Origin: Odontesthes bonariensis
Lineage: Eukaryota; Chordata; Actinopteri; Atheriniformes; Atherinopsidae
Direction: 5' to 3'
DNA length: 64,000 bases
Assembly (NCBI RefSeq): GCF_027942865.1
Contig: NC_134516.1
Coordinates: 17,101,822-17,165,821, forward strand
A program made the translations under genes and the position numbers. A model generated the notes under the pieces. That model worked only from the letters and a program-made list of their open reading frames with translations. It did not search any database and had not been told where the DNA came from. This document shows, piece after piece, positions 24,329 through 36,558 of the stretch (positions within the stretch are counted from its first letter, which is position 1; every line of letters starts with the position of its first letter).

Positions 24329-26252
24329 AAACACAAACTTGCCCTCATTCGATCTGTGTGCTTTCCACTTGCAAAATGGCACACATTCATTCAAATATGT
24401 GCAGACGAGTCAGAAAATATTTCACATGGTTTATGAATGAAACCAAACACTGTTCTTGTCTTATGGTTATTAGCTAATTAAGTTGCCTCATATACTGGAT
24501 GTACTTCAGTTTTTGCACCCTTTGCTGAACTTTTCAGCTATGTTACAAACAGTATAATACGATCGTCAAACAAACTGCAGCCAGAGATAAAAGTAATCCT
24601 GTTCCCTAAACTGCAAGAAATCAAGCAGTCTTTAGCTACGTAGCCTACCAACACAGTCTAATGAAGAAGTTTAATAAAGCACTATCAGGTACTGTAAATT
24701 AAAACTTGGTGATACAGGATTGGTTGACTGACAATTTCAAATACATTTTGTTCCTTTTTTTTAAACACATCAGTGTGGATTTTATACCATCAGTGGCTGT
24801 TCTTGCTAAAGGGTTTGGGAACGTGTTGTTGTTCGTTGCTGTTAGCATTTAGCAAGCCCAGACTACAAGTAGCTTCCAATATTTATATTTGCATCCTAAA
24901 ACTGTGGTAATTTTTCTTTTTTTAACTGGTTTTACTTTAAATGTTGGTGCTTTGAATTGAACTGGATCAACTTTGAAAGGTTATACAAATCATAAGGCCG
25001 TTAGCTGCCAATAGCTCATGTCAATCATAGTGTTCAGCTGCAATATAGGAATATTCAGAAAGCATTTTACCGGGTTAAAAGATAAATCTAGTGACATTCA
25101 ATTTTTTTTGCACCCCCCACCCCCCACCAAAAATCCAACAACGATTGGAACCCTTTAAACAAGCGTTGGCGTAATGCCTCATGTTGCTCCTCCACCCAGA
25201 GTGCCCTAGTTTTGCTCCAAAATTGTTAAAAACACACCAATGAGTCGCACAGTTGGACAGATGGTACAACTCCGTTACTGGTAGTCACATGGGCATTGGA
25301 TTTTATTTTGTGTTAACCCAACTTATGCCGTCTTGAAGCCATACATTCTTAAAAGAGCTCCAAATGTGTATTAATATGCACTGAAAGTGGAGCCCAACCA
25401 ATTTTCGTTTCTTTTTTTCCTGTTTGAGTAATATCCCCTGAATTTACAAGTTCCAGCCATTGTAGGGAGTCAGTGTCACATTTTAGTTAAATCAAAAACA
25501 GCATTTTTGCCAAGGGTTAAAAAAAGATTCCCATTGTCAGGTGAAATGAATGAGCTAAGAGCCATAGATGCACCAAGACTGAGCTGAATGTATTTGTTGC
25601 TACAAGATTGTCAGCTTTATGGCTGAAATTGAGTTGGGGAGATGGTTCATACTGAACAGAGGAGAAGACCATCTCTTTCCAGCTAATGTTTCTGTGAGGG
25701 ATTTTTGTTGCTTTGAATGTTGTGGGTCTCATCTTTGGATTAAAACTGTGATATTGTGCTATTAACATCCATAACTTGAACTTACTCTTGACAAGCTTTA
25801 CGTCTGATTACACTTGTAACTAAATATCAGCTGTTGACGGATTTTCTGACTCTATGAATGATTGACGAGGATCTTTTGATTGATTGTAATTCTTTGGAAA
25901 ACCTAGAATGTAATATAAATCACTGCGTGCAATCAAATAATTGTATCCATAACTGTTATTTCACGAATCTCTCTTTCTGGTGCCGTTTTTCCTGTAAAAC
26001 AATCTGCTACCATAGAAGGAGAAATGTTCACTTAAATATCCCCAAAAATCAGATTTACTCAGGGCAAAAGAGTGTTTTGTTGCTGGTTGTGTAACGATGA
26101 GCATATCGAGTGTTTTAGCCCTCATGGGTAACTATAACGAAACTGCAAATCCACCAAAGACCCCCGTAATCAAAAACAGGAAGTAAAAGTAAACCACACA
26201 TGAGGTGCTGTGAGTACAGACACTGGCTTTACAGAAGTGGAGGGTTTCCACT
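24329..26252. other. Spacer between the two BTLA copies
   Basis: A+T-rich DNA after the BTLA1 3' homology block. It contains the likely poly(A) signal of copy 1 (24673-24678). I found no exon or recognisable repeat in the rest. Confidence 0.5.
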
Positions 26253-28609
26253 ATGCCTAACATGAAACCTTATTACTGCCAAGTCCTTTTCAATCTGCTG
26301 ATATTAGTGGTGCTGGTCCCCACTCTGGATGCTGATAGTAAGTTATTACCTTTATTCTATAATATACTATACAGTAGTTTTAAAATTCACTATTTCTGAA
26401 TGGGTCTTTGTGTCTCCATCCCTCGGTGATGAAGTACAATTCAAATAACACTTTGTACTGTATAATGTTACAGACTGAAACGATTTTAAGTATACTTTTT
26501 TAAATATATACATATATATGAGTTTACCTTTGTTCTACAGCAGCATAGCACACAAAGACATGCCCAAAGGCTCAGAAACAGCCTTCAAGGCTGAAACTAT
26601 TGGATTGTAATTTTTATTTTTGGGCAATGTTTTGTCACTATTGTACTCACTGTGTTGATTGACATATGTCCATAGTGTGATGTGTCTTATATATGTATAC
26701 ATATTTTGTTTTTTCTTTTCCCTTCTTCAGCTCTAATAAAAAAAAAAAAAAGAAAAAAAAAAAGAAACAGCCTTCAAACGTAAAACTTGGACTTGAAAGT
26801 TAAAAATCGAGAAAATAAATCCAAACTTGGACATGTTAGTTGGAACTTATTGTTGGAACTTATCGTAGCACGTGTTAACTGGATAATATCGTCTCTCATA
26901 CAAACATGTAAAAGGGCAAAAAACAATCTAAAATCTACTTTGCTTGTGTTGTGGTCCTACTGTGTAAAGGTAAAAATGTGATTTCATTCAAAAGATCCAC
27001 GCTAGCATTCAGTTATGTAAATCTGCCATTTTTAATTCGGAAGAATGTGCACCGGGTATCACAGGACCCTAAAGCCACACAGTGCTTAAACCACCGAGGA
27101 CTCTTCTGACCTCAATCCAGTGGCGCTCAGCTGCAGCATGAAAAACTCTAAACCAGTCTAAACCCGACCGACCTCATGCTGCTGCAAACTAAGGTGTCCT
27201 GCAGTGTGTAATCTCTTATGTTAGGTCTTCTCCCTGCTGCAGATAGAAATAAAGCACAAATCAGAATATACTATTCAGCTGCCAAGAACGGAAATGAGAC
27301 AAAACTGTTCTGCAGTGTCAGACCAGAATGATTCAATGTCTTATTTGGGACTTTAATGTTTGTTCTCGTTTTTCTTCTGCAGGTGAAGACTCTGAATGTT
27401 ATCCTGAAATCAAAGTACGCCGCCACACAAAGTATGAAGCTTTCCTTGGAAAAGAACTCAGGATTAAGTGTCCAGTTACTTTCTGCAACATTTCACCACC
27501 AAAAGTCTTCTGGGTTAAAAGTGCAGGAGCAGGAGCAGGCTTTCTTAATGTCAGCAATGATGCCCACATTAGAGTAGAGTGGGAAACATTACGACAGTAT
27601 GAAGGGACATCCTATTTGATCTTCCAAAGCATTCTTGAGAATGATGCAGGTGTGTATCGGTGCGAGATTTCTGACACCTTGAGTCATAATATCAACGTCT
27701 ATATCAGTGGTGAGTGGGACTTTCTAAGTAATTTGAAACTGAATGTAAACACTAAGTCCACACAACACAGCTAATACTTCTAAATGTTACTGAACAATGA
27801 ATGGGCAACAACAACTGTGTTTAATTACTGTTCCTGTCACTTCTGACTCTGTTTGGGTATGACTTAAGACACTCGCTCTGTATTATTTCACAGGTCAGGG
27901 AGAGAGTTCCAACAGTTCCCTGAAAAATGAAACAAGGGTAAAAGGTAACATTTAAATCCTGGAAAAGTAATTTTTTTCCTTTTCAGACACTGTCGCCTTT
28001 ATTCATTTCACATTGTGTTAATCTTTTAGCAAAAGACACAGATTCTGCACCTACCTTCACAGAAGATGTATGGATCTATGTGTACTGTGCTGCTGGGATT
28101 TCCTCATTTGTTATCATAGTAATAATTATATCCATCATATCCATGAAAGGGTGTAAAGGTGAGACGCTAAAGTTATGCTACAGCAAATACTTGGCATGGT
28201 TGATATGCTAACCACAGTCATTCATTTTACTGGATTCTTTGTCCTGCAGGGAAATCAAAGGAAGCACAAACTGAAAATCAGGTAAGAAAGAAATTATTTT
28301 GAGCTCATATACTCTTTCTTCCATTGTTATCCCCTCAATAATCCTTATAAAAACAACCTCTTACAGTACATGTCGATCCCCATGGCTGAGCAACGTGCCA
28401 CGCTCCAGCCCTCGCCAAGAGGAAGCCCCTGTGTGCCGCCGTCTCAAAGGTCTACCAAGAGAAAGGCACCATCGAGGCAACCCAATGAGTTGACATCATC
28501 AAGAGTTAATTTCCAGCTTTATGGTCAGACGGAAGAGGACAGAAACAGACAAAGACATACAGTGTCAGTGGAGGAGAGCCAGTCTGTTGTGTATGCTGCT
28601 CTCAACTAG
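26253..28609 (+). CDS. BTLA-like receptor, copy 2, tail cut by a hAT insertion
   Basis: Tandem paralogue of the BTLA gene before it. Exons: 26253-26337, 27383-27709, 27894-27944, 28030-28158, 28250-28281 and 28367-28609; 867 nt, 288 aa. The signal peptide (MPNMKPYYCQVLFNLLILVV) is clearly different from that of copy 1, but the Ig domain, TM helix and tail differ by only a few residues. Exon 3 has one extra Lys and exon 5 lacks one residue. A hAT element entered exon 6, and its first three bases are TAG, in frame. The protein therefore ends VVYAALN: the ITIM tyrosine and its +3 Leu remain, while the ITSM is lost. All splice sites look intact. Expression of a working ITIM-only receptor is plausible but unproven. 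Confidence 0.82.
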
Positions 28610-29243
28610 TGATGGGTCATGCGCACAAGCATCGGCTCTGAAAGCCGGTTCTTTGTAGTGAATCAGAAGAGCCGGCTCGCATCAAGTGAGAGCCGACTCC
28701 AAGTTTTTTTCCATTCGCTGCTTAGGTTTGACTTTCAGTGCTCAGTCCCAGCTATGGTTACGACAGAGCTTTGTTATGATTGGCCAGCATGGGACCAGCA
28801 TGCGGTATTCACGTGAGAATTAAGGAGTTTGGTTTTGGTTTTGGTTCTGTTCTGTGGATTTGTTTGAAATTTTTTGGTTCATTTGTCCAATAAAAAAGTT
28901 TAATTGAGGACATTATTAATGTTAGCTTGGGTTTGGTTCTGTTCTCTGGATGTGTTTAAAGTTTATTGTTAATTTGTGCAATAAAAAAGTTTAATTGTAA
29001 AAGTGGTTTTGTCACAGAATAAATGCAAAGAATTAGGCAATTATAAGGTCTCTCATAAAAACACTGAAAGCAAAAGGGTTTTCAACACATAAACCATGAT
29101 TTTTTTTTGCAAAGTTAAAGTAAAATATAGGCTACAAAAGATCCTAAATAAGGAGCCGTTTGGGAGTCGAAAAAGCCGGCTCTTCTTTGGGAGCCGAGTC
29201 AAAAGAGCCGGCTCTCGGAAAAGAGCCGAACTTCCCATCACTA
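28607..29243. mobile_element. Non-autonomous hAT element in the last exon of BTLA copy 2
   Basis: Ends are TAGTGATGGG and CCCATCACTA, an exact 10 bp inverted pair. The 8 bp CTCTCAAC is found on both sides (28599-28606 and 29244-29251), the hallmark of hAT. Near both ends GAGCCGGCTCTT words recur. The element is 637 bp and has no transposase. Copy 1 shows the empty site, so the insertion came after, or escaped, the homogenisation of the two genes. Confidence 0.93.
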
Positions 29244-29335
29244 CTCTCAACCATAACATGCCTCAGAGGGCTGCTGCTCGGCAATTGAGGCAGGAAGAGG
29301 AGACATCAGAGTATGCAGCTATTCGAGTGGCATAA
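29244..29335 (+). pseudogene. Stranded ITSM end of BTLA copy 2 exon 6
   Basis: After the hAT element the old exon resumes with NHNMPQRAAARQLRQEEE and TSEYAAIRVA plus stop, still unbroken. It lies downstream of the new stop codon and so is now 3' UTR, unless splicing removes the element. Confidence 0.85.
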
Positions 29336-30165
29336 AGACCAAAAAACCTGTTGGACTAGACAATCTCTGATGAACATGTGAATCTGGAGTATCTCATCCA
29401 GAGGAACTGTGTGTGCAGAAAAACTCATCTCTTTTACATTTTTTCAAACACTTCTCTCTTATCACAACATAATCCCCGGAGTCATAAAGTTCCAGTAGAA
29501 ATAGGTGCACAAAACATAATTCAAAATCAGACTTCTTCAAGATTTTTTTACTGAATCAAAAAACTGAATTCACGTTACACGGCAGCTGAGCATTACATTA
29601 CCAATACAATGTTTTTGCTGTTTTTTACCCTTTTCACAAGTCACGGTGAGATTATCAGAGTCATGCTGAGGTGTCACTCCTCATTTCATTCTGTGATTCA
29701 GAATTCCTGTAAATCCATCCGTAATAACACAGAAGGGAAAATAAAAGATATGGCGAACCGCCACTGTTTAATCTTCAGTAATCTAAAGTATGTGACTGAG
29801 ACTGAGAGAGTGCGCACCGAGTGACTCACTGATAAGCAAGACTTTTGTTCCCTTGGGGCATACATATCCAGTGTAAATATCAGCTTTAAAATGTGGCCCA
29901 TCTATATGTGTGTGTGCGTGTTCCCACCTGTGTGCTACAATGCGCTCTGTCGAACAGTATGCAATGTGCATTGGAAACTGCAGTGACAGGAAGCAGAATC
30001 AAACCACATGTCACACGAACGTATGTTATAACTCAAATGGTTTCACAGTGGAAAATACAAATCATAAACGTACGCCTCACTTCATCATTAAACTGCAGCA
30101 CACACAGCTTCCACTCAGTAGTCTTTAATGTATGCATGCATGCAAAAAAAAGATCATTTTAATGT

Positions 30166-30205
30166 CTTTTAATGTCCCCTCATCTTCACGAGGGGACATT
30201 AAAAG
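30166..30205. repeat. Perfect 16 bp hairpin
   Basis: CTTTTAATGTCCCCTC at 30166-30181, an 8 nt loop, then the exact reverse complement at 30190-30205. It lies between genes. Confidence 0.85.
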
Positions 30206-32126
30206 GAAAAAGGTTTGTTTCTTTTTAAAGCTGAGAGCAAGTTTAGAGAATATTAACTTTCTTTAAAAAAAACATAATTTAGCAAACCTGTATGAGGAAA
30301 ACGCTGAAAACATGAGTGATAGTTTAGTTTGTATGGTCAGTAAACAAATGAATAAGATTAAGCTTGACGAGGCCCTTATATTGACTCATATCTGAAGCTA
30401 CATGCTCATATAGAGCATTTAGACCACCAGCTGCCATCATAGCTTGGCTAAAAATGACTTTAGGTTTTTGAAAAGGAAAATATAGTGTTTAGTCGTGTAG
30501 CTACAGTATATTGTGCTATTATCCTGTGGCTGGTTGGGAGGAGAGCAGTTATAAAACCACAGCAGTTATAACAGTATTGTTAGCTTTCTGTTCCCAAGCT
30601 AAATTAGCAAAGATCACAGGGTTCATGTTGGAACCTCAGCTGGGGCTTTTCTGCGTGCAGTTTGCATCTTCTCTCCATGCATCCGTAGGTTTTCTCCGAG
30701 TGGTCTGGCTCTCTCTCGCCATCCAAAAGCATGCATGTCAGGTTAGTTAGTGATTTGAAATCGACACTAGGAGCGAGTGTGAGTGTGCATGATTGTTTGT
30801 CCCGTTTGTTTCTGCATCGGCCCTGTGAGGTACTGACAACGTGTCCAGGGTGTACACCACCTGTCATCCCATGGATAAAGCTTGTTAAAAAATAAAAATA
30901 AAAATGGATCGATGAACAGGTTTATACTGAACACTAAGCAAAAACAAATTAGCTGAAAATTTAGTGGTAGCTTTATAAGGGGTTAGGGTTACATGTATTG
31001 TTCACACAGTTTTGGTAAGTTGAGACCAACTTACGGCCGAGTCTTGACAATCGATGGCCCTGTTTGTACCTCCCTTTGCCTGGAACCAAGAACTATGACC
31101 ATTAGAGATGATGTGAAACAGACAACTGTACAAAGAAACACTTTTGCCGATGACTAACAACCATTCTAAAAAAGGGAAGCAGGAGCACGAAGTGCGCAGT
31201 AACCACAATATACTCCATTGTCTCCGAGGGAGCACATCTCCAGTATCCAGTAAAACAAGGAACAAACCAATCAAAAAACTTTGAGAAAAGCTGTCTGCAT
31301 CAAATTCACATCACTTGTAATGTAGCAAGTTATTGCTTTGTGTAAAAATATGTTTTCAGTTTGTGCAGGCCTGCTGTAATGGAGTATAAACCCATAAAGT
31401 GTGGTACCTCCCAAGAAAAGTTCCAGCAAAAAAGTCATCACGATAATTCATCCCATTTTTTTCCCCCTCAATCATCAGACAGATGTAGGTTTTTAAATTA
31501 GTGGAAATCTTAAAGACATCTCACACATTTCATTTGGAACTATTAACCCGCAGTTACTATCAGGCGAAATGTGCCTTGTAATCTTGATCCATGAGAAATA
31601 GTTTGGTTCTTTTAAAGCAGTTTATGGGATTTTTTTTATTTTTAAAACTTGGATGAGCTGCTCATGCTTTACAAGAAGCAGTAACATGAAACGTTAATCA
31701 ACATCTTTCACTTTTGTGCTTTATTCCTTTCATTTTAAATGTCTAACTTTGATAATGACATGATGCATTGTTATTTATTGAAGTTCCAACTTAGTGTTTG
31801 ATGGGGTTCTCACTGTAGCACGTTGCCTTCTAAGTCTTTACACATTTCAAAGCTTCAAAGGTGAAGAGCCAAGTGTACAATCTCGCATCTTGTTCATCTC
31901 ATCCATGGCTGGTGTCCTTTCCTTTCCCTCTATTGTGTCACATTCTGCCATAATACTCTGTTGGAGTCTACGTGCCAAATTTTGGTCATTCAATTCTATT
32001 TACATCGACATAATTTGTCAAACCCAGTTTCAGCAGAGCTTTAGCTGTCAGACAGATGGCCTCCCATTTGACTATAGATGCTTCAGTATACAGAGGAGTT
32101 TATGGTGGGCTAAATGACTGCAAGTT

Positions 32127-32285
32127 ATCCAGGTCCTGTTGCTGCAAAACAAGCCCAAATCATCAGCCCTCCACCCTTGTGCTTGACAGTTACTATTAGA
32201 TATTTGAGCTGACATGCTGTTCCTCTCCAAAAGCTGCTTATTATGACCAAACATCTCCACTTTGGCCTCGTCTGTCCAAAAGGAA
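32127..32285 (-). mobile_element. Tc1/mariner transposase fragment
   Basis: On the minus strand the sequence reads VEMFGHNKQ-like, preceding a stretch that corresponds to the catalytic middle of fish Tc1 transposases (consensus VEMFGHNAQHHVW). The plus strand contains the familiar CCAAATCATCAGCCCTCCAC and CCAAACATCTCCACTTTGGC words. It is a short relic of the same family as the copy at 50.9-51.8 kb. Confidence 0.7.
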
Positions 32286-34599
32286 AGTCAGAATATACAC
32301 ACCTGAAAAAGCAGGATTCTGCACAATGGGCAAGGACGAGAGACGTAAGCTATAACCATAAGCTAAATAACTCTAGACAAAGCTGCACTTTTGGAGTTAA
32401 AAACAACTTGTCTCAACTTGAGAACAGGTTGTTGAAGCTTGGAGCAGACACGAGGGGTAACGTCTCTCCCACCAAGAACCGAGGAAGTGACACCTTTCAC
32501 ATCAAACTGAAACCAAGAAAAAAGCCCCAAAACTGAACCTAAAAAAAAACCAAAAAACATCCCAACCCAAACTATGAAAGGTTACCGGTCATAAAGTAAT
32601 ATCTGAGATCGTAAGCACTTAAGAGAAAAGAATGATTGTTGCAACATAATCACAATATTGAAGATTTATGAACACAAATTGTCTCTCAGAAATTAAATAA
32701 AACATTTTAGAGAACATTCCATTTCAAAGTGAAACACCAGCTGAGCAACACCTTGGTTTAGGCTGTAACCACAGCGATCGAATGATAAGAACGTCGGCTT
32801 TATCATTAAACAGGATCAGAAGTTTTCAAAACATATGTGGCAGCTCACAATCTACACTGCGATTTACAGGGGGGCATGAAGCAGGTGGAACAGCGTGACC
32901 TGTGGGACGTGTCGCTTCTGTGGTTTCGAAAGTGCTAAAAGCTGTACTGGGTGTACAGTCAGGTACAGACACACTCTGAAACTCACAATCCTCCTACGTC
33001 GCCCACCACATGACGCATGTAGGCAAGGAGTCACGGTGGGCCATCGTGCAAAAACAATGTGTGTTATTATGCAGCACTAAAATGAATGTAGGCTCATCAT
33101 ATTATTTTTGGAATACACGGGTGGGGGTTGTTGTACAGTGCACATTTGAAACTGGATAGCTGGGAGAGGTTAGCAAAGGATTAAAAAAAGATCACCATCT
33201 AGTGGCGCATGTGCAAAACTCAGTGGTGCACCACAGGTGGAACTGGGCAGATACATCTTCATCTTTGTGAGAAGTTTGCACACCAATAAACAAAACCCCC
33301 GACATGTTTTAAAAAGGGAAGGCGAGTGATTTCCAATCAAAACAACTCCACAACCCGTACTGGTGCCTTTGTTGTGAGCTCCACAACAAAAGCACACGGC
33401 TTCCTCCAGATAAGCCTCCGTGTTTTTCACGAATAGTCAGATTATTTGCTTTAATTCCATCTAGGGCCACTCATAACAATGCAGATAAATCTGTCTGTCA
33501 AAGGCAAATAACTCACACCTTTCCTGTTTTTTTTTTAAGCTTGTGGAAGGAAAGGGCAACTATGGGTCACTCTGGAGGAAAGAATAAAGAGAGTAAGGCA
33601 GGAAGGCTGCACAAAATCCATGAAGAAGAAGAAAAAAAAAAAAAAAAAAAAGTGAAAGAGACCGGCGTCTTTGTTTTTGAAAGAATGTATTTCAACAACG
33701 ATGGGACTTATGTCCAGTTAAATGAGTTGTCAAGCCTTTGAATGGCACTAAACTCTATAAGCCTCGTGCTATGCACATGCATGCATGGGTTCATTTAAAG
33801 TTTATTACGCCATCAGAAAAAAAAAAAAAAAAAAAGACATTAAAGGGAATTACATCCTGGAAAGTTCAGCTTGCCGGTGCTTTCATTTTCCACCGTGGTA
33901 ATGAGCTGTCGGTGATCTTATTTTCCAACGCGACTCATCTCATTTGAATAGCTAAAACGACAGTGTTTGGGACTGCACGCGCTCTGGGTTGAAGCCATTT
34001 TAAAATCAGGATATTTGCATGACTGAATCAACATGCTGGATCCGAGAGTGAAACAGTCACGACAGTGGGCTGTGGAGTCAACGAGTTCTCCAGTGTTTAA
34101 CGTTTGTAATGAGACTACTTTACCACCCACACAAAGTTACCAAACAATACCACAACTCTCAAAGGTAGTTCAGTAAAAAAAAAAAAAAAATTAATATAAT
34201 GTGCGATTATAAATTGTTAAGTGCAACACAACCTCCTCCCCTCCTGGCCTAGTAAGTCTTTTCCTAATGGCTTACACTTGTCCAGTATTACTTTTGGGGC
34301 AGTTAAAAGATAAAAAGATAGTAAAAATGGAACAATTTAGAGAGGAAAATGTGTGCCAATGTCCATATTTCAACACGTTTTGAGAGTGCCAGTATGCGTG
34401 ATGACTTTAGAGCCCAGGAAGAGAAGCTTTCTTTGATTTTGCACATTTTCTGGTGAAAAGGTGAACATTTCGTGCTGCGGAATGACAGCTACGAACGCAT
34501 TCTAGACTGCACCGGCTTTTGATCACCATCACAATTTGTTCTAGTTGTAGCAAGACCGTCCAACACACACAAAATTGGATTAAGAAGGTATAGCTCTTT

Positions 34600-36193
34600 T
34601 TTTTTTTAAATTTTATTTATTTTTTACAAAAAAAAAAAATCTCTAAAATACAGACCATGAAAACAAGAAAACAAACTTTTATTTCTTTCAGTCAGAGCTG
34701 ATCTCTGCAGTACAGCTTCAGTCAGCTGGTTCTCCACATACTAAAATACTGACAGTCACCATGGGAAGAACAATTATAAAACCCGGTTAGTTTCTTAACT
34801 GCAGTGTTGGTATTTATTAATATTTAAACCTTAGAACTGTCTTTGTATATACACATAACAGACCTCCATATAAAATGAGACGTTAGGTTTCACTAGAAGT
34901 ATCCTGCACACAGCCTCTGTAGGCCTATAGGAACTCTTTCATTCATATATATATATATATATATAAATAAAAAACCCAAAGAAGCTTACACTGGTGCTTT
35001 CTACAGTTCACCGCCATAAGTCAAAACACTGCTCAGCAATACACATAAACACTAACACACACATATACTCCCAGTTTCTTTCAAAACACACGTACTCATA
35101 GAAACAGACACTAATGCCTCGGCCTGTCTAACATGAATCGAGCGATTCACAGCTGCAGGGTTCGTCTGCTCGGTAATCGTTGGGGGGCGGTGTTAACCAC
35201 AGAGCACACAAGGGTTACAGGTCGACCACCCATCCGCGTCCCACACGCGGTAGCTATAAATAACAAAGCTTCCATTCTTTCCTCTCAGTGACTCACACAG
35301 GGCTGGTTCACTGAAGTAAAAGTCAGGTTCTGCCCTCGGGCTCACAGCCTCTTTTGGCTTTCCCATTACTTGCAAGTTTAAATTTGGACCCCTTTTAATC
35401 ATCCTTGTGACAGCCACACAGAGTTCTGTCAGGTGGTGAAGCAGACCTCTTGTGGCCACATTGGTGTCCCAAAGTAACCAGGCATCAGCTGAGGAGGACG
35501 ACTGATGTGGCTAAAAAGGGTATCGACTCAATCTGCGCACCAAACTGACAAAGTTAGAACAGTTTTGGTTCAGTCCGATGCCCATTTGTGTTTTTCTAAG
35601 TGCTCTTTATCCTAGTTTTTTTATGTGCCTAGTTCAATTCAAATTAAGCAGCCAGGTTGTTTCTGTACTGTGAATTATCTGTAATATCCAAGTTTCTGAG
35701 CATTAAACTACATAAAATGACACCTAATAATAACATCAACTAGAATTACTGGAACTCAAATCATAGAAAGTTATGCTATTAAAAAAAAAAGGGGGGAGAA
35801 AAAAAAAAAGATTTAAAACCAGGCTTTAAGGAATTTTGGACAAAAAGGTCACTTTTCAACATAATACAACAGACCAAAACTCATACACAAATACTTACAC
35901 AATGCATTGTCTTACACCTCAAATACTGGTCCTCCACGATGCCACAAGATGCAGATGAAACCCTTCGTTTCCTCAACAATCTAAGCGATTCCTCTACAGT
36001 GAGTGCAATTTCTAACATTGAATAATGTGATTTTAGTTCTTTTTTACTGTGCAGCAATACTGGGTCTTCATTAGCAGTGCTCATGGGAGCAGAGCCAGCA
36101 GCTCCGTTCCCTCCTCTGCACACTGAGCTGGAGGGCACGGTGCTGAGCAGCTAGGTCGGACTCAGAGCTCCGCCGGGCCTTCATCAAATCAGT
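34600..36193 (-). CDS. Possible 3' terminal exon with long UTR, gene unknown
   Basis: At 36193 on the minus strand a strong acceptor (CTCTCTGCTTCTGTTCAG) opens a reading frame of 40 codons that ends at TAA (36071-36073). It includes MKARRSSESDLAAQHRALQL and RRERSCWLCSHEHC. About 1.4 kb later AATAAA lies at 34612-34617, so the whole could be a last exon with a long 3' UTR. I do not recognise the product and found no convincing upstream exons between 36.2 and 42.3 kb. It fits neither BTLA (other strand) nor, in phase, the CD200-like gene to its right, where splicing would give an immediate stop. It could also be a non-coding RNA end. Confidence 0.3.
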
Positions 36194-36558
36194 CTGAACA
36201 GAAGCAGAGAGGGAGACACAGTTAGTCGGTCAGCTTGCAAGCAGAAACTTTCCACAGCATTTCCTCTTCCGTCTATTTATTTTTTTTTGTCAATCACACG
36301 GCCTTGGCGGGCTCCCTTTTCCCGACAGGGCGTCCCTGAGATTTCGTCAGTGAAAGACCCGGCATGGTGTGCTTGCCAGGGCGGCATCAGGTTTTTGGGA
36401 CACTGGCCAGTTGGTTAGTATTTACCCATTAAATGACAATTCTTCTATGAAGCCAGCAGTTGCATGTGTCTTTTGTTATGAAGACTGTTGATGAATTAAA
36501 GGAAACCGCACAATAGGTCACGGATTAGACAAATTTCATTTGTAAAGTAACTGGTAAC

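Larger units (their letters stand above)
29532..34600. other. Gene-poor stretch after BTLA copy 2
   Basis: The duplication with copy 1 ends near 29,531. Beyond it I find no exon that I can support. It contains a perfect 16 bp hairpin and a Tc1 fragment (listed separately), and several A-runs. The short open frames here lack codon bias and splice context. Confidence 0.5.

Noticed and set aside
27328-27774. Single-exon 148-codon version of the BTLA copy 2 Ig domain
   Set aside because: It runs through the acceptor and donor of the Ig exon; the spliced model fits copy 1 and keeps frame.
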